A DNA stretch of 64,000 nucleotides. It comes from Pseudomonas brassicacearum (GTDB taxonomy: Bacteria; Pseudomonadota; Gammaproteobacteria; Pseudomonadales; Pseudomonadaceae). The number at the start of each line of letters is the position of its first letter. Position 1 is the first letter of the stretch. Shown here one piece after another: positions 55,411-64,000 of the stretch. The stretch lies in contig NZ_CP045701.2 of the NCBI RefSeq assembly GCF_009601685.2, positions 2,542,001 to 2,606,000 on the forward strand, read 5' to 3'. The notes beneath the pieces were generated by a model. It did not search any database and had not been told where the DNA came from. It was given only the letters and a program-made list of their open reading frames with translations. The position numbers were made by a program, and so were the translations under genes.

Positions 55411-56310
55411 GTAGGAGCTGCCGAAGGCTGCGATCTTTTGCCTTCGATTCAATTGCCAGTGGAAAGATCGCAGCCTCGTTGCACTCGACAGCTCCTACAC
55501 AGATCCCTGTAGGAGCTGCCGAAGGCTGCGATCTTTTGATCTTGATCTTTCGCTTTTGATTCAATTGCCAGTGGAAAGATCGCAGCCTCGTTGCACTCGA
55601 CAGCTCCTACGCAGATCCCTGTAGGAGCTGCCGAAGGCTGCGATCTTTTGATCTTGATCTTTCGCTTTCGATTCAATTGCCAGTGGAAAGATCGCAGCCT
55701 CGTTGCACTCGACAGCTCCTACACAGATCCCTGTAGGAGCTGCCGAAGGCTGGGATTTTTTGATCTTGATCTTCGCTTTCGATTCAATTGCCAGTGGAAA
55801 GATCGCAGCCTCGTTGCACTCGACAGCTCCTACACAGATCCCTGTAGGAGCTGCCGAAGGCTGCGATCTTTTGATCTTGATCTTCGCTTTCGATTCAATT
55901 GCCAGTGGAAAGATCGCAGCCTCGTTGCACTCGACAGCTCCTACACAGATCCCTGTAGGAGCTGCCGAAGGCTGCGATCTTTTGATCTTGATCTTTCGCT
56001 TTCGATTCAATTGCCAGTGGAAAGATCGCAGCCTCGTTGCACTCGACAGCTCCTACACAGATCCCTGTAGGAGCTGCCGAAGGCTGCGATCTTTTGATCT
56101 TGATCTTTCGCTTTCGATTCAATTGCCAGGGGAAAGATCGCAGCCTCGTTGCACTCGACAGCTCCTACACAGATCCCTGTAGGAGCTGCCGAAGGCTGCG
56201 ATCTTTTGATCTTGATCTTTCGCTTTCGATTCAATTGCCAGGGGAAAGATCGCAGCCTCGTTGCACTCGACAGCTCCTACACAGCGCTCCTACACAGCGC
56301 CTACAGGAGC
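55411..56310. repeat. Tandem REPIN array, eight units of about 112 bases
   Basis: Units begin with GTAGGAGCTGCCGAAGG at 55411, 55509, 55621, 55733, 55844, 55955, 56067 and 56179 (spacings 98, 112, 112, 111, 111, 112, 112). The unit is the REPIN hairpin plus an 8-base linker (ACAGATCC type). Unit 1 lacks a 14-base TTTTGATCTTGATC-like stretch; units 4 and 5 share a one-base loss; units 7 and 8 share CCAGGGG for CCAGTGG. So the copies spread by local duplication. It shares TTGCACTC with the 34 kb array. Frames inside it are artefacts. Fills the convergent gap between TetR and LacI genes. Confidence 0.95.
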
Positions 56311-56323
56311 TCCCTCGCCGGTC

Positions 56324-57316
56324 CTATAGCGACGCCCTGACCACCAGGGGGCAATCCACCGGCTGGGCGCCCGTTACCTCGAGGTTCTCGATCAGGTGTC
56401 GGGCCGCCTGGCGACCGATCTCGTAGTACGGCAGTTGTACAGTGGTCAGTGGCGGGATGAACAGTTCGGCGATGCCGATCATGTTGTCATAGCCGAGCAC
56501 CGCAACATCGTCGGGAATTTTCAGGCCGCGGCCCAGCAACAGCTGATAGGCGCAAAAGGCGATGCGGTCGTTGCCGCAGACCAGGATGTCGAATTGCGGA
56601 CGCCCGTCGATGATGTGCCGGTCGAGAATGGCGGCGGTTTCACCATAGGCGTCGTGATCGGAAAGGTCGTATTGCAGGAGTGCCTCAGGCGCCAGGCCGA
56701 CGGCCTGACAGGCACGTTGCAGGCCCCGTTGGCGCAGGCCCCAGGCCAGACTCTTCCTCGGCAAATTGATACACAGCGGACGCCGATAGCCTTGGCTCAA
56801 CGCATGCTGCATGGCTCGATGCTGCCCGGCTTCATCATCCGGCACATAACTGACCAGGTGGCTGTCATCGGCCAGGCAATTGGCGAGCACCAGCGGCTTG
56901 CTCTTGAGTCGCTCGGGAATGCTCACCTGGCGCAATCCCATGGCACTGAAGATCAACCCGTCGGGACGGTGCGACAGCATCAGGTCGATGTTCTGGTCGG
57001 TGGGCGGGTTGCTCAACAGATTGAGGATGAAGACGTTCCAGCCTGCCTGCTGCGCGGTCTGTTCGATGGACAGCAGCAACTCGACGGCAAACGGCGTTGT
57101 CGCGGTGTCCAGTGCGAACACTCCGATGGTGCGCGCCTGCAGGTTGTCGCCGCGCATCCTGCGCGCCGACAGGCTCGGTACGAATTGCAGTTCATCAATG
57201 GCGCGACGTACCCGCTGAAGGGTTTCGGGGCTCAGTTTTTCCGGCGTGTTGAGCGCGCGCGAAACCGTCATCAGGGATACGCCGGCCAGCTGTGCAACGT
57301 CTTTCACGGAAGTCAT
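56324..57316 (-). CDS. LacI-family repressor of sucrose genes (ScrR/CscR-like)
   Basis: A 330-residue LacI regulator. N-terminal headpiece (SVKDVAQLAGVSLMTVSRAL) with hinge, then a periplasmic-binding-protein-like sugar domain. Same strand and 75 bases downstream of the GH32 gene. The palindrome GTTAACGTTAAC between the binding-protein and porin genes is a likely target. The effector is expected to be sucrose or fructose. Confidence 0.85.
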   Translation of the reverse strand: MTSVKDVAQLAGVSLMTVSRALNTPEKLSPETLQRVRRAIDELQFVPSLSARRMRGDNLQARTIGVFALDTATTPFAVELLLSIEQTAQQAGWNVFILNLLSNPPTDQNIDLMLSHRPDGLIFSAMGLRQVSIPERLKSKPLVLANCLADDSHLVSYVPDDEAGQHRAMQHALSQGYRRPLCINLPRKSLAWGLRQRGLQRACQAVGLAPEALLQYDLSDHDAYGETAAILDRHIIDGRPQFDILVCGNDRIAFCAYQLLLGRGLKIPDDVAVLGYDNMIGIAELFIPPLTTVQLPYYEIGRQAARHLIENLEVTGAQPVDCPLVVRASL

Positions 57317-57391
57317 GCGAAGTGCGGCCAGTCAGGTTGACGCAGAATCATGACACAGGGTCCGGGCTTCTCGCGACTCGAATGAAGGTAC

Positions 57392-58890
57392 TCACAGCCA
57401 GCCCGAGTCCAGCGGCCATGCCTTGGGGATGGCGACGCGCCCGCCCGTCCCGTTCGCCAACAGTTTCACCCCGAGGCTGTCGGGCCGCGGATAGACGCGG
57501 CTGCTGAAGCTGAAGCGGCCGTTTTCCTCAAACACCTCGATGGACGAGCGATCGAGAAATACCCGCAGCTGCAGTTGCGTTTGCGCCGGGTCTATCGTGA
57601 CGCTGCGCTGACCGCTCACTTGCGCACCCGAACGGCTGCGATCGAGCACCAGGCGTTGCAGTGACGCGTCGTAATAAAGCAGGGTTTGTTCCTGCTCATC
57701 GGCACTGCAGCGCAAGGCGATGCCCAGATGGCCTTCGGTGCAACCGAGCAGATCCAGATGCACATGGATTTCCAGCCTGTCGCCGTTCACTTGCGGCACC
57801 CAGCGGCTGCCCGACTCGCCCCACGGCGTGATGCTCGGCAGTGGCGCCTGACGCAGCGCGGTCAGTTCCCGTGCCGGGAACACGCCAAGACGATCGCCCT
57901 GAAGTTCAAGCTCGCGGGGCAGGCCGAGCATGCCGCACCAGTGATGGGCCTGGCTCGGCATCGGGCTTTCCCACATGTCCAGCCAGGCCCACATCAGGCG
58001 CCGACCATCGGCGGCCTCCAACGTTTGCGCAGCATAGAAATCGTGGCCGTTATCCAGTTCGATGAACGGCCCGCCGCTGAAGTGCCATTCGCTGTCGAGC
58101 CGGCCGATGCGATAACCGGTCTGGTACTTGTTGAGCCGTTCGTAACCTTCAGGTTGCATGCCCTGGGGGGAATACAGCAGCACGTCGCGCCCGTTGAGGC
58201 GAAACAGGTCCGGGCATTCCCACATGTAGCCATCGACCTCATTGCCGCTGGACACGTAGTCGAGGAACTCCCAGGTGCGCAGGTCGGTGGAGCGGTACAG
58301 CGGCAGCAGCGGTTTGTCGCCCAGGCGCGCGCCGGCAATCAGGAACCAATAGCCGTCCTCCTGCCAGACCTTGGGGTCGCGAAAGTGCATGATCGTTTCT
58401 TGCGGCGCGTTCTCGATGACGGCGCCATGCTTGACGAACCGGATGCCGTCGTCACTGGTGGCCAGGCACTGGACCTGGCGGATAAAGCGTTCGTCACCCA
58501 CTTCTCCCAGCCAGGTGTGCCCGGTGTAGATCAGCGCCAGGGTATCGCCACACACCACCGCGCTACCGGAAAAACAGCCGTGGCGGTCGAAGTCATCCCC
58601 CGGCGCCAGGGCAAGGGGCAGATGCTGCCAATGGACCAGGTCGACGCTCTTGGCGTGGCCCCAATACATCGGACCCCATTTGGCATCGAAAGGGTGGTGT
58701 TGGTAGAACACGTGATATTCGCCACGGAAAAACACCACCCCGTTAGGGTCGTTCATCCAGCCAGCGACAGGCGCCAGATGATAGTCAGGTCGATAATCGT
58801 CGATGACGCGAGACTGACCTTCACTCAGCGCCTGCTGCGCATGTTCAAGGGGGGAGGGCATGGGGGCGTTCATGGCATTCACGGACACAG

Positions 58891-58894
<4 letters not shown>
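57392..58894 (-). CDS. Glycoside hydrolase family 32 sucrose hydrolase (ScrB/CscA-like)
   Basis: A 500-residue GH32 enzyme that splits sucrose to glucose and fructose. The three catalytic motifs are present: WMNDPNG (nucleophile Asp), FRDPKVW (transition-state Asp) and WECPDLF (acid/base Glu), with a C-terminal beta-sandwich. There is no signal peptide, so sucrose must be imported whole. Its start overlaps the ABC ATPase stop by four bases. Import by ABC means unphosphorylated sucrose is the substrate. Confidence 0.92.
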
Positions 58895-60036
<1,142 letters not shown>

Positions 60037-60067
60037 GATGCTGTTCCTTTCTTGTCTGTGTTGGGCC

Positions 60068-60910
60068 TCAACCCTTTAACGCGCCGGCAGTGAGGCCGGA
60101 AACGATGCGGCGCTGGAAGATCAGCACCAGAATCACCAATGGCACCGTGACCAGCACCGACGCCGCCATTAACAAGCCCCAGGGCAATTCATGGGGGCTG
60201 CCGCCGGAAATCAGCGCGATGGCGACCGGGACCGTGCGTTGCGAGTCGGTGAGGGTGAAGGTCAGGGCGAACAGGAACTCGTTCCAGGCGGCGATGAAGG
60301 CCAAAAGCCCCGTGGTGACCAGTGCCGGCCAGAGCAGCGGCAACAGCACGCGGGTCAGCGTGACCCAGGGTGACGCACCGTCCATGATCGCGGCCTCTTC
60401 CAGCTCATGAGGCAGTTGGCCCATGAAGGTGGTCAGCACCCAGACGGTGAAGGGCAGGGTGAAAATCGTGTAGCTCAGGATCAACGCCCAGGAGGTGTTG
60501 TACAGGCCCAGGGCACGGATCACCTCGAACAATCCCGACAGCACTGCGACTTGTGGAAACATCGAGACGCCCAGGACCATCATCAACACCACGCCGCGTC
60601 CGCGAAACTTCACTCGGCCCAGGGCATAGGCGGCGGTCAGGCTGAGGAACAGCGCCAGCGCGACCACGCTCAGCGCCACCACCAGCGAGTTGCCGATGGC
60701 CCGCAGGAACGAGGCCTGGCTCAGCACGGCGGCATAGTTGGAGAAGTCGGGGCTGTCGATCCAGTAGCTCACCTGGAACAAGGCGCTGGACGGCTTCAGC
60801 GACGTCACGATGGCGTAGTAGAACGGGAAGACCGCATACAGCAGCAAGATCCCGATCAGGCACCAGAACCCGGCGCGCAGCAGGGTTTTTTTCAGCAGGC
60901 GCGGGCTCAT
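60068..60910 (-). CDS. Sugar ABC transporter permease (MalG type)
   Basis: A 280-residue permease, about six helices, with the EAA loop LEEAAIMDGASPWVTLTRVL. Its start overlaps the stop of the upstream permease by four bases. Partner of the MalF-type permease. Confidence 0.92.
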   Translation of the reverse strand: MSPRLLKKTLLRAGFWCLIGILLLYAVFPFYYAIVTSLKPSSALFQVSYWIDSPDFSNYAAVLSQASFLRAIGNSLVVALSVVALALFLSLTAAYALGRVKFRGRGVVLMMVLGVSMFPQVAVLSGLFEVIRALGLYNTSWALILSYTIFTLPFTVWVLTTFMGQLPHELEEAAIMDGASPWVTLTRVLLPLLWPALVTTGLLAFIAAWNEFLFALTFTLTDSQRTVPVAIALISGGSPHELPWGLLMAASVLVTVPLVILVLIFQRRIVSGLTAGALKG

Positions 60911-61872
60911 GAGCGAACCTCCAATTGACGGCGTCCGAGGTACAGGTACGTCATGGCGATGACCGCCACGACCAGGAACAGCAAGGTCGAAGCGGCGCTG
61001 CCGTAACCCACGTCCTGGAATTCCACCAGATGCTGGCGGGCATAGACCGACATGCTCATGGTGCTCGATGAGTTAGAGGTCAACACATAGATGACGTCGA
61101 ACACCCGCAAGGAATCGAGAATGCGAAAGATCGCCGCCACCAGCAAGGCCGGCATCAGCAGCGGCAGCGTGACCCACCAGAACACTTTCACCGGGTGAAT
61201 GCCATCGACCCTGGCGGCTTCGTAGCAGTCGCTGGGCAACATCTGCAAGGCCGCCAGCATCAGCAGCGTGACGAAAGGCACGGTCTTCCAGACGTCGACG
61301 ATGATCACCGCCCACATCGATAGGTCTGCATCGGCCGTCCAGGCCAGGGGCGCATCGATCAGGCCGAGGCCGAGCATCAGGTGATTGATGATGCCGAACT
61401 GGTCGTTGAGCATCCATGACCAGATTTTCGCCGAGACGATGGTCGGGATCGCCCAGGGGATCAGGATCAGCGCCCGCACCAGGGCGCGTCCGCTGAATTG
61501 GACGTTCAGCAGCAACGCCACCAACAGCCCCAGGACGATCTCCAACCCCACTGACACCACGGTGAAATGCAAGGTGTTGCGCACCGCGTTCCACCACTGT
61601 GGATCGACCAGGATGCCTGACCAGCCGGTGCTGCTGTGCAACAGATAATTGCTCAAGCCGACAAAGGTTGCATCGCTTGTGTCGGCCAGGCTGGCGTCGG
61701 TCAGGCTGAACCAGAATGTGCGCAGCAGCGGCCAGGCCGCCACCAGGGCCAGGCACAGCAACATCGGGCTCAGGAACAGCCAGGCGGCGCGAACGCGACG
61801 GCGTTGTACCGGCGTTTCCCGTGTGAGCAGGTACTCGTCGTCGCCGGGGGCGAGTGTCGTGGAGACAGACAT
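60907..61872 (-). CDS. Sugar ABC transporter permease (MalF type)
   Basis: A 321-residue permease with six or seven helices and the EAA loop YEAARVDGIHPVKVFWWVTL. Starts 21 bases after the binding-protein gene. Lacks the large MalF periplasmic loop of E. coli, which is normal for this transporter group. Confidence 0.92.
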   Translation of the reverse strand: MSVSTTLAPGDDEYLLTRETPVQRRRVRAAWLFLSPMLLCLALVAAWPLLRTFWFSLTDASLADTSDATFVGLSNYLLHSSTGWSGILVDPQWWNAVRNTLHFTVVSVGLEIVLGLLVALLLNVQFSGRALVRALILIPWAIPTIVSAKIWSWMLNDQFGIINHLMLGLGLIDAPLAWTADADLSMWAVIIVDVWKTVPFVTLLMLAALQMLPSDCYEAARVDGIHPVKVFWWVTLPLLMPALLVAAIFRILDSLRVFDVIYVLTSNSSSTMSMSVYARQHLVEFQDVGYGSAASTLLFLVVAVIAMTYLYLGRRQLEVRS

Positions 61873-61893
61873 GGTGATTTCCTTCCTTGTGGC

Positions 61894-63168
61894 TTACCAG
61901 TTCCGGCGTTTGATGCGCGTGAGTTCGCTTTCCAGTTCGGCCAGCGCCTGATCCACCGGCCGTTCGCCCGCCAGCACGCCGTGCACTTGATCGAAGAAGG
62001 CATTGGAGACGCGTGGATAGCGGTCGGCGGTGATTGAAGCGGGGCGCATGACCCCATCATTGAGGATGCTGCGCAGTTGGCTGTAGTACGGCATGGCCGC
62101 GAGCAACTCGGGATCCTGGTAGAGCGACTCGATCACCGGGTTATAGGCGCCAACCAAGGCGCGGTGTTTCTGTTGTTGGGCGCTGCTCAGGTAGCTCACC
62201 AGTTCGGCGGCGAGCTTGGGGTTGGCGCTGTAGCGCGACACTGCCAGGCCCCAGCCACCGAGGGTGGACGCGTGGGTGCCCGTCGCGCCGCCGCGGGGCA
62301 GGGGAGCGACGCCGACCTTATCCTTTACGATGCTGTCCTGGCTTTGCACCAGGGCCCAGACATAAGGCCAGTTACGCATGAACAGCGCATTGCCCGACTG
62401 GAACACGCCGCGTCCTTCTTCCTCGGTGTAATTGAGCACGCCACGGGGGGCGATGTCTCCGACCCAGCTTTTGGCCAGGGTCAACGCCGCCCTCGAGGCC
62501 TGGCTGTTGACCACGATGTCGCCTTGCGCGTTGACCAGCCCACCTTGCGGCTGGCTGCTGATCCACTCCAGTGCGTTACACGTCAGGCCTTCGTAGGCGC
62601 GTCCCTGGAATACATAACCCCAGGCATTGGCGTTTCCGGCATCGCGTTCGGCCTGCTGGACAGCCCTGGCAGTCGTGGTCATTTCTTCCCAGGTCTGGGG
62701 CACGGGCTTGTTGTACTTCTCGAGCAGGTCCTTGCGGTAATACAGCAGCCCCGAGTCGGTGAACCACGGCATGGTCACCAGGCGCCCGTTCACCGTGGCG
62801 TTATCCACCTGGGCCTGGAAATAACCCTGGGTCGCGTTGGCAGGAAGCACCTCGCGCAGGTCCATCAAGTGCTTGGCCAGCATCCCCGGCCACACCATGT
62901 CGATCTGGATGATGTCGATGTCGCTGGATTGCGCACTGAGGATCTGCTGGTAGAACGACAACCGCTCGGTCGCCGAGTTAGGCGTGGAAACCACTTCGAC
63001 GCTGTTGCCGGTCTGCTTCGACCACGCTTCGACGGCCTCCTTGCAAAGCTGCAATTCAGCGCCCACGGCACCGCAGGAAATCGTCAGGCTGGCGGCTGTG
63101 GAGAGGGATGGAAACCCGACGCACAGGCCGAGCAATGCCGCTGGAAGGAGCGATTTGAGCTGTTTCAT
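61894..63168 (-). CDS. Sugar ABC transporter binding protein
   Basis: A 424-residue family 1 solute-binding protein. Signal peptide to about residue 25 (PSLSTA), then TISCGAVGAELQLCKEAVEAW. AGAGGGCTTT directly before ATG at 63168 sets the start; the frame continues upstream without a signal. First gene of the leftward sucrose operon, with the LacI-type palindrome about 30 bases before it. Confidence 0.9.
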   Translation of the reverse strand: MKQLKSLLPAALLGLCVGFPSLSTAASLTISCGAVGAELQLCKEAVEAWSKQTGNSVEVVSTPNSATERLSFYQQILSAQSSDIDIIQIDMVWPGMLAKHLMDLREVLPANATQGYFQAQVDNATVNGRLVTMPWFTDSGLLYYRKDLLEKYNKPVPQTWEEMTTTARAVQQAERDAGNANAWGYVFQGRAYEGLTCNALEWISSQPQGGLVNAQGDIVVNSQASRAALTLAKSWVGDIAPRGVLNYTEEEGRGVFQSGNALFMRNWPYVWALVQSQDSIVKDKVGVAPLPRGGATGTHASTLGGWGLAVSRYSANPKLAAELVSYLSSAQQQKHRALVGAYNPVIESLYQDPELLAAMPYYSQLRSILNDGVMRPASITADRYPRVSNAFFDQVHGVLAGERPVDQALAELESELTRIKRRNW

Positions 63169-63198
63169 AAAGCCCTCTTTATTTTTGTTTTTAGAAAA

Positions 63199-63210
63199 GT
63201 TAACGTTAAC
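63199..63210. promoter_or_regulatory. LacI-family operator GTTAACGTTAAC
   Basis: A perfect 12-base palindrome with the central CG typical of LacI-family sites, in the 170-base divergent gap between the binding-protein gene and the porin gene. It should allow the LacI protein at 56324 to control both directions. Confidence 0.65.
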
Positions 63211-63224
63211 ATCGCCAAATGTAG

Positions 63225-64000
<776 letters not shown>

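Noticed and set aside
55561..56426. Open frames of 129-159 codons on both strands in the 55-56 kb repeats
   Set aside because: Same artefact: internally repetitive frames on both strands of a hairpin repeat.

Overview
The window is high-GC chromosomal DNA of a plant-associated Pseudomonas of the fluorescens group. The diagnostic evidence is the left edge. A PhlF repressor, a PhlG hydrolase and a PhlH regulator sit beside the first two codons of a leftward gene that must be phlA, so this is the flank of a 2,4-diacetylphloroglucinol (DAPG) antibiotic cluster whose synthesis genes lie just outside. REP/REPIN repeats of pseudomonad type and OprD-family porins support the assignment. No rRNA, tRNA, CRISPR array, integrase or transposase was seen.

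Layout: (1) 1-2.8 kb, DAPG control and degradation, with two PhlF-type operators. (2) 2.8-3.6 kb, DoxX and a small tautomerase. (3) 3.7-11.1 kb, a sugar-acid (pentonate or deoxy-hexonate type) catabolic locus on both strands: IlvD/Edd dehydratase, two FAH-fold enzymes, an MFS carrier, an SDR and a LysR regulator whose T-N11-A box occurs at two promoters. (4) 11.2-17.6 kb, an RND efflux pair without an outer-membrane partner, and a chemoreceptor. (5) 18.1-23.9 kb, an APC permease, aldehyde dehydrogenase, class III aminotransferase and OprD porin for an amine or amino acid. (6) 24.1-34.3 kb, a tightly packed nine-gene operon with a divergent IclR gene: ThDP enzyme, ALDH, SDR lacking its Tyr/Lys pair, Asp-box propeller, VOC protein, DUF1185 protein, alpha/beta hydrolase, flavin hydroxylase and hydratase. 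It reads as an uncharacterised, probably aromatic, catabolic pathway and is the best candidate for a new system. (7) 34.3-35.3 kb, a seven-unit tandem REPIN array. (8) 35.4-41.3 kb, AraC and GntR regulators, a polar amino acid ABC importer and a gamma-glutamyltransferase, with a sigma-54-like promoter. (9) 41.4-51.4 kb, IclR, crotonase, NDP-forming acyl-CoA synthetase, a Tau/Ssu-type ABC importer, an OprD porin and a FadB-like fusion. This is import, CoA activation and beta-oxidation of an unknown acid, with an identical IclR-type palindrome at two promoters. (10) 51.4-55.4 kb, TetR, old yellow enzyme, SDR and zinc-less quinone oxidoreductase. (11) 55.4-56.3 kb, an eight-unit REPIN array. (12) 56.3-64 kb, sucrose uptake and hydrolysis: LacI, GH32, ABC importer and a sugar porin cut by the right edge.

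The overall picture is a rhizosphere bacterium's accessory catabolic region: a series of nutrient modules, most with their own regulator, importer or porin, and enzymes, placed beside an antibiotic locus and separated by REP-type repeats. Starts were chosen from ribosome binding sites and family N-termini, and are often internal to the longest open frame.
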